Positions 12,612 to 22,699 of a stretch of 64,000 bases of DNA are shown here, in pieces. The notes below the pieces were generated by a model. That model did no database searches. It saw only the letters and a program-made list of their open reading frames with translations, and was not told the origin of the DNA. Source of the stretch: Pseudisothecium myosuroides (lineage: Eukaryota > Streptophyta > Bryopsida > Hypnales > Lembophyllaceae); contig OX637297.1 in NCBI GenBank assembly GCA_951799445.1, positions 7,502,001 through 7,566,000 of the forward strand. The letters are read 5' to 3'. Both the position numbers and the translations under genes were made by a program. Position 1 is the stretch's first letter, and each line of letters begins with the position of its first letter.

Positions 12612-13535
12612 TTGACGACTTGCTTCAATACATTGGATGTTGTAGATCTGTTCCCTGCTTACTTCGATGACTGGGTTCATCCAAGCTCAATTTTTGGGCT
12701 CATTGTTAGCATGCATGGAGAGCTGGGTGAGCTTCTTCATTCTGGCCGCACTCATCGAGAGCTGTACAAGGCATCAATTTTTTTTTACCGTAGGATTTAT
12801 GTTCCACCTTCAGGGACACGTTTATTTGGTGAACTTGAGCCAATCACTCTCCCGGAATTCAACTCGCCTATATGGGGGCTACCAGACATGATGACTTTCG
12901 AGGCCTTTTGTGCCAAGCTGCGGAAGGATTTCTTGGGGGCTATGAAGCCAACCACAAGCTCTCGTCGATCACACTGTCAGTGGTGGGTGCCAATCACTGT
13001 ATTCGTTGATCTTTTTGCGTCAGCGCAAAATCGTGTACGGAGCCCCACCTTGTACACCTTCAAGAACATTGAGGCCAATACATTTTTCGACATAATGGAC
13101 TTGGGCTGGCACACAAAGACTACTGATGAAGGTGACATAATTCGATGCACTGTCTCTTTTGACAGCGTTGTGTTCCGTTACTACATTGCTTGCGAAACCT
13201 TGTATGCTAATTTTTTTTTCACCCGGGAACGATATGTTGGCCAAAGATGGACACAAATGGAACAAGAGAAGACCACACATTTGGTGCAGCTTCAGTGCCA
13301 AGTGCCAGAGGCCGTCCCGCCTAATTCAATGCTCTTCAACGTAGGAACGGACTGGCCGGTGGCTCACTTGCGCAACGAGGTCCAGATTTCCATGGGTGAA
13401 GAAGCTCCATCGAAATTCATCTTCTTCTACAGCGACCCCATCACAGGAGACCGTAAAATTAATCAGCGCAAAGAGAAGTCCATAACTGTGGCAGACATAC
13501 TCCCCCCAAGGGTATTAAAGATTAGGACTTGCTAG
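12612..13535 (+). CDS. Orphan exon-like ORF, unknown protein
   Basis: An open frame of 307 codons ends at TAG 13,533-13,535. The upstream end has no ATG: it opens at a TTG, and a plausible 3' splice site (GATGTTGTAG) lies at 12,636-12,645. The true exon therefore probably starts at 12,646, with earlier exons not identified. Codon content is even and the protein is not low-complexity: a WVHPSS region, a Trp/Phe-rich middle and a C-terminal stretch of about 65 residues (WPVAHLRNEVQI, then KFIFFYSDP and VADILPP). The end could be a small beta-grasp-like domain, but that is a guess. No family recognised; neighbours give no context. Confidence 0.5.
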   Translation: MTTCFNTLDVVDLFPAYFDDWVHPSSIFGLIVSMHGELGELLHSGRTHRELYKASIFFYRRIYVPPSGTRLFGELEPITLPEFNSPIWGLPDMMTFEAFCAKLRKDFLGAMKPTTSSRRSHCQWWVPITVFVDLFASAQNRVRSPTLYTFKNIEANTFFDIMDLGWHTKTTDEGDIIRCTVSFDSVVFRYYIACETLYANFFFTRERYVGQRWTQMEQEKTTHLVQLQCQVPEAVPPNSMLFNVGTDWPVAHLRNEVQISMGEEAPSKFIFFYSDPITGDRKINQRKEKSITVADILPPRVLKIRTC

Positions 13536-15651
13536 ATGTTGCAATCTTTGCATTTTCTCAGTCAAACAGTCCTTTTGCCTTGTTGTTATGTAACGCGTTG
13601 TGTCTCGTCAAAGTCCCTTACTATCTCTAGATACATATTATATCTCCATTTGCGTCATTTTTGAGATAGACTATTCAGGTCATTTTCACAATAAACTATT
13701 TAGATCATTGTGATCAGAACATTGCCTGTGCAGTGTAACAATGTTGGCTCTTGGATGAATATGTTGAACAAAAGCAACAACTGCATTTGATAATTTTTGT
13801 GATCTTATTGTATTCTGACTTGTAAGAGACTTGCATTGAATTAGAACTTTCAGTGAAAATGGCAAAATATTGCACAATTTTACTAAACTAAACTGAAACT
13901 CATATTTCCCATATGTTAACATTTGGCTTACTGCACATATGTATATATCTATTTGGAAGTTCACTGTTTGGTGACAAATTTCAAGGTAGGAAACAAAGTT
14001 AGAATTGCATTTCTAAATTCACTCCATATGCGCAAGAGATCAACAACAATGACTAGCCACTGAATATGCACTGCACCCACAAGCAAGCGTTTCAATGAAT
14101 ATTGTTGCTCTTCTTCTCCTAGGGTTACTCTTTATATACTTTTAGATTCAGGTCATTTCCAAGACAAGATTAATTGCAAGGCACCTCACATCGGAGCTGA
14201 CCAAACCTTGCAATTAGAAATGCGTCCCTAGCTGGACTCTATATTGTACAAGTACCATATATTGTTGCAATGAGATATTGGATGCAACTTTGATGCAACT
14301 CTCAGTGATGTATTTTGGAATCAGGTTGGTGGTTCAAATCCTATTATATGGGAGTAAATTGTGGATTTGACGTTCATATCTACGATTTCTGATATAAATA
14401 TTCAAGAAACGGTATGCTCAACCATAGTACAATACAACACAATACAGAGTTTGTAAACTTACACCTCCTTGTCTAGCACTTTTTTATTGGCATACTTCTA
14501 TACTCAGTGTAATTGAATATAATCAGCTTGAATTAGGGCTATCTAATGTCAAAGGGCCTCAAAGTATAGGACCAATGTATGCTATCTACTTGAGAAATTT
14601 GTTAGTGCTTGGAGATTTGCCTACTTTGACTTGGTTATGAATCATACCACATTATTTTCTGATTATATGGCTTGCAGCCGCAAGCTGTAGAAAGGCATTT
14701 TCAAGTGATTTGCATCAATGTTATCTTACGGAAATGTATTAGCTGTGGACCTCATCAATCATGCTTTAGTTCAAAGTTCATTGGATTCAACGAAATGTCA
14801 AAGACTTGAAACTAGTTCTGAAGTATTGTCAACCTCTTCTGAAGCAGCAATGGCTTATCATATTTGAATTGGATCTAGCAACACGGATCAAAATTTAATA
14901 TAATCATCATAATGGAGTCAGCATAAAAAAATTGATACTAAATTTAGGAATCGATGGTCGGGGCAGCTAGGAGAGTTGTCGACATATCAAACGCCTACGG
15001 TATGTTGAATTTGACTGTGCAACTCTTGCTGCATGGCATGGCAATTGCAGGCAAAATTTGCAAATTCTCTTGTGCACCTGGCATTGAACAAAGTGAAGAC
15101 TAGCCGGCCAAACCAGCATAGTAAGCTTTGTCAGATTTGTCAAATGACAAATGCTTTTAGCATGCATTAGCTGAGAGACTAGCTACCTGCAAGTTTCAGT
15201 GATTTTGATGGCGCAAGTTGGCATAGATTGTTGCATTTTCCTTAACTATCTTCAATTTCGCTGTGATTTGAGTTGTAGCATTTTACCTGAGCCTTAGACT
15301 ATCACAAATTTGCTGCAAAATGTAACTCAAAATACTGCTATCAACATAGTGAAAAAGTCCCGTCCCGGTATGACGCCAATCACTGTCAAAAAGCTTCCAC
15401 CCCATTCTTGCCAGCATGACGTCATTCTGACTGTACCTCCACTGACAAGTTTGCAATATAATAAACCGATATTCAAATTTAATACTACATTGAATTGGTT
15501 AGCCGTTTTGTCATCTACTAGGGTCCTTGCCTGTACTTCACACAAGACAGCAACAGTTGAGTAGGTATTTGGGCTACTGCTTCTGCTCCTCAACTAATAG
15601 GGGAGGCAGTCAATCTCTAGGGCCTTCTATGGAGCTCAAAAATCCTCTAAT
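13536..15651. other. Intergenic DNA, nothing recognised
   Basis: AT-rich unique-looking sequence between the orphan ORF and the satellite array. No ORF, repeat or RNA gene could be supported on either strand. Confidence 0.4.
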
Positions 15652-18600
15652 GTTACACTTCTTGTCTATTGCAAAATCCATCTTCACGTGAATGAAAAAA
15701 CTTGAAAATAAAATGGGCCTCGCCATTGAATGGCTTCAATTTAAAAATGTCATGGAATTTCATACATATGTGCATAAACTTCTATTGTGGAAGTTGTAAT
15801 TGCTCTTAAGATATAGATTCCACCACTATTTACACTTCTTGGCCATTGCAAAATTCTTCATCACGTGAAATAAAAAACTTGGGAATGAAATGGGCCCGGC
15901 CATTGAATGGCTTCATTTTAAAAATGTCATATAATTTCATACATGCATGCATAAACTTCTATTGTGGAAGCTGTAGTTGCTCTTAGGATTTAGATTCCAC
16001 CACTTTTTTCTTATCTCGCCCATTGCAAAATCCATCTTCACACGAAAGAATAAACTTGGAAATGAAATAGGCCCTTCCATTGAATGGCTTCATTTTAAAA
16101 ATGTCATGGGACTTCATACATGCATGTGTAAACTTCTATTGTCGAAGTTGTAGTTGCTCTTAGGATTTAGATTCTACCACTATTTACACTTCTTGGCCAT
16201 TGCAAAATTCTTCTTCACGTGAAATAAAAAACTTGGGAATGAAATGGGCCCTGCCATTGAATGGCTTCATTTTAAAATTGTCATGGAACTTTATACATGC
16301 ATGCATAAACTTCTATTGTGGAAGTTGTAATTGCTCTTAAGATATAGATTCCACCACTATTTACACTTCTTGTCTATTGCAAAATTCTTCTTCACGTGAA
16401 ATAAAAAACCTTGGGAATGAAGTGGGCCCTGCCATTGAATGGCTTCAATTTAAAATTGTCATGGAATTGCATACATGCATGCATAAACTTCTATTGTGGA
16501 AGTTGTAATTGCTCTTAAGATATAGATTCCACCATTACTAGTTACACTTCTTGTCTATTGCAAAATTCTTCATCACGTGAAATAAAAAACTTGGGAATGA
16601 AATGGGCCCGACCATTGAATGGCTTCATTTTGAAAAGGTCATGGAAGTTCATACATGCATGCATAAACTTCTATTGTGGAAGTTGTAGTTGCTCTTAGGA
16701 TTTAGATTCTACTACTACTTACACTTCTTGTCTATTGCAAAATCCATCTTCACGTGAAATAAAAAACTTGGGAATGAAATGGGCCCGGCCATTGACTGGC
16801 TTCATTTTGAAAATGTCCTGGAAGTTCATACATGCATGCATAAACTTCTATTGTGGAAGTTGTAATTGCTCTTAAGATATAGATTCCACCACTATTTACA
16901 CCTCTTGTCTATTGCAAAATTCTTCTTCACGTGAAATAAAAAACTTGGGATTGAAGTGGGTCTTGCCATTGAATGGCTTCATTTTGAAAATGTCATGGAA
17001 CTTCGTACATGCATGCATAAACTTCTATTGTGGAAATTGTAATTGCTCTTAAGATATAGATTCCACCACTATTTACACTTCTTGTCCATTGCAAAATCCT
17101 TCTTCACGTGAAATAAAAAACTTGGGAATGAAATGAGCCCAACCATTGAACGGTTTCATTTTAAAAATGACATTTAATTTCATACATGCATGCAAGAAAT
17201 TCTATTGTGGAGATTGTAATTGCTCCTAAGAATTAGATTCCACCACTACTTTCACTTCTTGTCCATTGCAAAATTCATCTTCACGTAAAAAAAAGAATCA
17301 GGATTGAAATAGGCCCTGCCATTGAATGGCTTCATTTTAAAAATGTCATGGAACTTCACACATGCATGCAAGAAATTCTATCGTGGATGTTGTAATTGCT
17401 CTTGAGATATAGATTCCACCACTATTTACACTTCTTGTCCATTACAAAATTTATCTTCAGGTGAAATAAAAAACTTGGGAATGAAATGGGCCTTGCCATT
17501 AAATGGCTTCATTTTAAAAATGTCATGGAATTTCATACATGCATGCATAAACTTCTATTTTGGAAGCTGTAGTTGCTCTTAGGATTTAGATTCCTCCACT
17601 ATTTTCACTTCTTGCCCATTGCAAAGTTCATCTTCAAGTGGAAAAAAGGGAATCAGGAATGAAATGGACCCTGCCATTGAATGGCTTCATTTTTAAAATG
17701 TCATGGAACTTCATACATACATGCAAGAAATTTTATTGGGGAGATTGTAATTGCTCTTAAGATATAGATTCCACCACTATTTTCACTTCTTGCCCATTGC
17801 AAAATTCATCTTCACATGAAATTAAATTATTGGGAATGAAATGGGCATTGCCATTGACTGCCTTCATTTTAAAAATGTCATGGAATTTCATACATGCATG
17901 CATAAACTTCTATTGTGGAAGCTGTAGTTGCTCTTAGGATTTAGATTCCACCACTTTTTTCTTATCTTGCCCATTGCAAAATCCATCTTCATGCGAAAGA
18001 ATAAACTTGGAAATGAAATAGGCCCTTCCATTGAATGGCTTCATTTTAAAAATGTCATGGAACTTCATACATGCATGCGTAAACTTCTATTGTCGAAGTT
18101 GTAGTTGCTCTTAGGATTTAGATTCTACCACTATTTACACTTCTTGGCCATTGCACAATTCATCTTCACGTGAAATACAAAACATGCAAATGAAATGGGC
18201 CGTGCCATTGAATGGCTTTATTTTAAAAATGTCATGGAATTTCATACATGCATGCATAAACTTCTATTGTAGAAGTTGTAGTTTCTCTAAGGATTTAGAT
18301 TCCACCACCATTTCTGACTCTTGCCCGTTGAAAAATCCATCTTGATATGAGAAAAAACCTTGGGAATGAAGTGGGCCCTGCCATTGAATGGCTTCATTTT
18401 AAAAATGTCATGGAAGTTCATACATGCATGCATAAACTTCTATTGTGGATTTTGTAATTGCTCCTAAGATTTAGATTCCACCACTATTTTCACTTCTTGC
18501 TGATTGCAAAATCCATCTTCACGTGAAAGAAAAAACTTGGGAATGAAATGGGCCTTGCCATTGACTGACTTCATTTTAAAAATATCATGGAATTTTATAC

Positions 18601-18888
18601 TTGCATGCATAAACTTCTATTGTAAAAGTTGTAATTGCTCTTAAGATATAGATTCCACCACTATTTACACTTACTGTCCATTGCAAAATCCATCTTCACG
18701 TGAAAGAAAAAACTTGGGAATGAAATGGGCCCTGCCATTGAATAATTCAGTTTTAAAAATGTCATCGAATTTCATACATGCATGCAAAACTTCTATTGTA
18801 GAAGTTATAATTGCTCCTATGATTTAGATTCCTCCACTATTTTCACTTCTTGCCTATTGCAAAATTCATCTTCAAGTAGAAAAAAGGG
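15652..18888. repeat. 177-bp satellite array, about 18 copies
   Basis: The phrase CCATTGCAAAATTC or a variant recurs every 175-178 bp from 15,661 to 18,842. Each monomer also carries AAATGTCATGGAATTTCATA, CATGCATGCATAAAC and a CACGTGAAA segment. Monomers are diverged by several changes each. The monomers near 16,011 and 17,960 share rare variants (CTTATCTTGCCC, AATAGGCCCTTCCATTG) and so do their neighbours, which points to a duplicated block of about 11 monomers (1.95 kb). The unit length is typical of plant centromeric or heterochromatic satellites. ORFs across it are accidental. Confidence 0.9.
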
Positions 18889-19755
18889 TGTGTAGCTGAA
18901 AAGTATTATGTATGATGGAGGTTAAAAAATATTGTCAGCTGAGATTCTGATTTGAGGGGATTCCACGGAAGTATTTCCTCCTTGTTCACGTATTTGGAAT
19001 TTGAAAGCAAATGTAATGAGGGATTGGAGGAACTCCGTTATGGAAACTGGTGGTAGTCAGTCTCCCGTGCTATGAAAGATTTAATTTTGGAGGGAGTAAG
19101 TGGTTCGTCCTCTGTATGATTTGTGTATTTATGTATTGTATTTGTAACAGGTGAAGTGCAATGTAATAAGCTTCAAGGACGTAGACTGCTTTGATTGGTG
19201 ATGGAAATGGAAGTTTGCTTGCTTGGGAAAGGCATGAAGAGTAATTGATTGAGTCAAGAGATCAGAACCGGTATGTCGGGAAGAAGAGCCAGAATACAAG
19301 GAATATGATGTTGGAGCAGTGTACATAGATGACAGGGAGTCTTTGTTTTCATTCTGAAGTGAGGCTGTAGGATAATTTTAAGTGTCGTAGGTGTTTTAGG
19401 TTATCTGGACCAAGGTATACAATGATCTTCCGGGGAAGCACTATTGACGAGATTGGCGTTGTGTATTTCCCTCACAATGAAATGACAAGCAGAGAAGTGT
19501 TTGTCATTTTGCAGAATTGAAAAAATATGCAAGCATGTCATTGGCATGCACCATACAAAGACGTGCTGGGTAGTGATCATTCGTGGTGTTCAAACAATTT
19601 GGATGTAAGAAGAAGTGGATGGGGGAGACAGGTGCACCATCGGAAGTGCATGTGGTTATCCTCTGAAATTGCGGAAGTTGGACTTGAATGAGGTACATTC
19701 CGTTTTTGTTTTCGGAATGCATGCTTTGCACTTGAAGGAAAGACGAACATGAAAT
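18889..19755. other. Target region left of the 21-kb element
   Basis: Sequence between the satellite and the transposon terminus. No gene is supported. Its base usage and style resemble 41,010-41,544 and 48,823-49,900, consistent with one older stretch split by successive insertions. Confidence 0.4.
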
Positions 19756-19782
19756 AAGGCCTTATTCGTTAAATTGAGACAA
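19756..19782 (+). repeat. Left terminal inverted repeat of the 21-kb element
   Basis: AAGGCCTTATTCGTTAAATT followed by GAGACAA; exact inverse of 40,983-41,009. It is preceded by AAAT. A degenerate half of the palindrome (TTCGACCCAAAGATAA) lies near 19,840. Confidence 0.9.
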
Positions 19783-20252
19783 AATGGTCATTTTGAGACT
19801 TTGAAACGAAGGGTGCCAAGCTCCATTGCCTTAGTAGAGTTCGACCCAAAGATAAATAGAGCATATCCAGAACCAAGGACAAAAGTTTTCAAGTGCATTT
19901 CCGTTTCAGATTTGGAAAGAGCGAGCATGAATGCATGAACAGATAAAAACAAGATAAGAAATCCTTCACACTACATGCCACGTACTCTACAAATAGAAAA
20001 GCAAGTGAATTTACAGCCAATAACCTCAACAGTTCGAGTACAAAAAGAGTGTGTAACTCTTGCTCACAAAGTCAAATGAACTCAATGAATTATAAATGCT
20101 GAATTCCTAAGATCCTTGTAGAAACGAAGAGGCTTACTGTACATGAAGCACTCTGCTTTTCTAAGTCATATTTTTGTATGTTTTTATTTACCATGCTATT
20201 TATAGTAAGGGAGACTCCGAAGCCAAGGGCTGTAGAAACTGTTCACTGTTGC

Positions 20253-21182
20253 CTAAGTTTCGCTATTCGCTTTACAGTTGCTTTTGGCTGCCTCCAATGC
20301 TTTCTGCTTATCGCGGGCTCTGAAGATATCCTCGCGTCGAGACGGATATTGTGTATACCGATAGTCCGGCAAACCTCCGAAGTCGGCACTGTGAGATCCA
20401 CTGTCCTTAGACTTCCTCTTCCCAGTGCTTCCCGAAACCTCGGAGGTCGAAGCAGATTTAAACCCTCGAGGAGGCGGCCTCGGTAGCGAACTATCCACAT
20501 TGTTTATGTACGAACGTCCAGATCCGGTTGACTTTGAGTCCAAAGACCGTCGATGGTCTCGAAGATACCTCTGACTATGAATACTGTCGGTAGAGGGCAA
20601 CCGCCTCATGCCCACGGACAACGAAGCGCGAGACTCATTATCCTCGGTGCGAGGAAACCGAGGCGATGCCAACGGACCGAGATGCGCCGACCTGCGCTGC
20701 CCCCCTAAGGCAGACGCTGCCTCCCTGCCACTCATATAAACGGCCCGACGTGCGGATTGGGCCAGGACATCATCTTCGAGACGAGGATCAGCAACACGCG
20801 CCCGAAGGGGGAGATCCAGTTTCCGATTTGTTCCCGGTTCCACCCGCGGCGTGGGCGAAAAAGAGCCTCCTCGAGCCGAAGAGACTCGTTTCAGCGGAGA
20901 CGGCGAGCAGATTGGAGTGCGAGGCGGTCCTCGACTCGGGGGGCTATCCACGACGCCGTCCTCTACATTGCCTTTTGAGAAATCGACGGCCATGGAGGCA
21001 GCGTCGTCAGCGGTGCGCATCAAGTACGGTCCCGTATCTACAGACGGCCTGGTACTCCCCTTCGTAGATTTGGAGGTCACAGAAAGAGATTTCACCGATC
21101 CGGAAAGCAGGCTCCTTGTCAATCTTTGCCTTTCTGGTGGCTCAGCAACAAGATCCCCTCCAACCTGCAGGAACAAAACCAT
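20253..21182 (-). CDS. Ser/Arg-rich protein ORF of the 21-kb element
   Basis: An open frame of 309 codons. A strong 3' splice site (TTGTTCCTGCAG) sits six codons after the ATG at 21,182, so the coding part may be an exon starting at 21,164 with VGGDLVAEPP. The protein is basic and low-complexity, with many Ser, Arg and Pro and many SP or RS pairs, suggesting a disordered, phosphorylated nuclear protein. Two sequences resembling the element palindrome are read through as codons (near 20,768 and 20,325), and a partial one encodes RTEDN near 20,637. It follows the FCP1-like ORF in the same direction and could be its downstream exon or a separate gene. No family recognised. Confidence 0.5.
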   Translation of the reverse strand: MVLFLQVGGDLVAEPPERQRLTRSLLSGSVKSLSVTSKSTKGSTRPSVDTGPYLMRTADDAASMAVDFSKGNVEDGVVDSPPSRGPPRTPICSPSPLKRVSSARGGSFSPTPRVEPGTNRKLDLPLRARVADPRLEDDVLAQSARRAVYMSGREAASALGGQRRSAHLGPLASPRFPRTEDNESRASLSVGMRRLPSTDSIHSQRYLRDHRRSLDSKSTGSGRSYINNVDSSLPRPPPRGFKSASTSEVSGSTGKRKSKDSGSHSADFGGLPDYRYTQYPSRREDIFRARDKQKALEAAKSNCKANSET

Positions 21183-21401
21183 AAGGACTCATGTAGGAAT
21201 AGTCCTCTATTCTAAGGAAAACGAAATGCAGTACAAACGCGAAGATAAGAAGCAGAGAAAACCGGCATGAGAATTTCAGAAACACACGACAAGAATTATG
21301 ATTTCAACTCCGAGCTTCATATATTATTTACAAATGAACAATATACACATTGAGTACCAAAAAAATAAAATCCCAGTCCAAGCGTGCTCCCACGACAAAA
21401 T

Positions 21402-22358
21402 CTAGGTCCTATCCCGGGCTCTCTCTATGACTACATCCATGCCGGGCAGCTTGAATCGCGAGCCCAGGTTCTTCGCCGATTCTTGCATTCCTGCCAATAT
21501 ATGTCTAACGCTAAGGTCCGATGCTGTAAGCGGCCTCGAGCCTATCCGGTGGGAATCCACGTACGCACGCAACTGCCCCTTCTGACACTCTGAGTCTAAG
21601 CGCCGGAGCCAGGGAAGGAGGTTTGCCATGAGGTAGTCATCCTCCCGCTGGTCGTGATTCCAGGTCTTCAGAAAAATGGCGTTCCCGGTCTCATTACAAA
21701 CACTCTTCTCCGGTGTATCGTCTATGAGAAGGGTGTTATCCCTAGTGAATGTCGTCCCCTCCCCACGCCCATCAAAGAACTGCTCTAAGAGCACCTTCAA
21801 CATGACTTGCTTGTGGCCCGCGGAGAGGAACTTCCCACGAGACAACTCAATCTTCCTACAATGTTCTTGCCCTAAGATATCGTATGGGATTTTTGAACCC
21901 CTAAATATGTGGTCTGCGATGGGTTCCGCATTCGATTTGACCATCGAAGTCCATACCATGACCCTACTAGCGATCCGAAACGTGTTGCAGGAATTCCTGC
22001 ACGTGTGGCCGAGCGAATACCGCTTTGGGCCCAATTATTGTGGGAACTTCGTGGCACAGAACATTGTCTTCGATCTGATAGTGCTTCGATTTGAAGCTCT
22101 TGCCCTTGTGAACGGTATGACAGAGGACGCCGTTCAAGTCGAAGACAATGTTCATCCACTTTCGCGGGCGATCAGGCACTACAGGCGGGACACTCCGCTT
22201 CACGACCTCTCTCCGCTCCTCCGACCCTACCTGCTAAAAGCAAAACAACATAGAAATGGAGTTACCTGTTTGAATGCAGAATCAGGCGAGCCAGACAACG
22301 GGTACGAGCATTGAATTCCACTAATCGATGGCTTGCTCCCGTTAGAAATCGTTTTCAT
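21402..22358 (-). CDS. FCP1/NLI-interacting-factor-like phosphatase, possible frameshift
   Basis: HAD-superfamily phosphatase features are clear: VFDLNGVLC (the DxD site, here D-L-N, as in many plant FCP1-like proteins), ARPHVQEFL, MVWTSM, and LLIDDTPEKSVCN (the acid pair of motif III). The C-terminus ends RARDRT at TAG 21,402. The start is tentative: MKTISNGS at 22,358, then a possible 35-nt intron (22,265-22,231, GTAACT to AGCAG) into VGSEERREVV. Between HVSDR and RVMVWTSM (near 21,968) the frame changes by one base, where family members read straight through. Either a frameshift has broken the gene or the sequence has an error. Such proteins dephosphorylate phospho-Ser in the nucleus; the role here is unknown. 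Confidence 0.6.
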
Positions 22359-22699
22359 TGCCAGTGGGCTGTGCAAACTTTTAAGAGTTGTGGGCTGAGA
22401 AAACAAAACATGGACAAAAGAATACAATTAGGCGGAGATGTATGAAATCGCAAAACGTGTATTATATTTACAAGGAGGACACAATACATCCGCAAAATGG
22501 CGCTTTCACATCAAGTGAAATAAAATTACATGCGAAGTCTACACTACACTACACTACGCGAATCGCAATCAGACAATGTCCGTCAGCGTTGCACAATCAA
22601 GGGGTGATCTCGCCCTCCTGCCAAGCAGAATGAACACAAATAAGTGTTGCATTTCTAGGACGAAAGTGGCAAGGACAGGCCACATTGGATTTCACGGAC

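Noticed and set aside
14325..14345. GGTTCAAATCC resembles the B box of a tRNA gene
   Set aside because: No A box, acceptor stem or anticodon arm could be placed around it, so it is not called as a tRNA.
15310..15593. Overlapping ORFs on both strands near 15.3-15.6 kb
   Set aside because: Both are under 90 codons, lack any start or splice context, and neither reads like a conserved protein.
20666..21270. Several long plus-strand ORFs opposite the 20.2-21.2 kb gene
   Set aside because: They are antisense shadows of a GC-rich coding exon whose minus-strand frame is longer and has a good splice acceptor.
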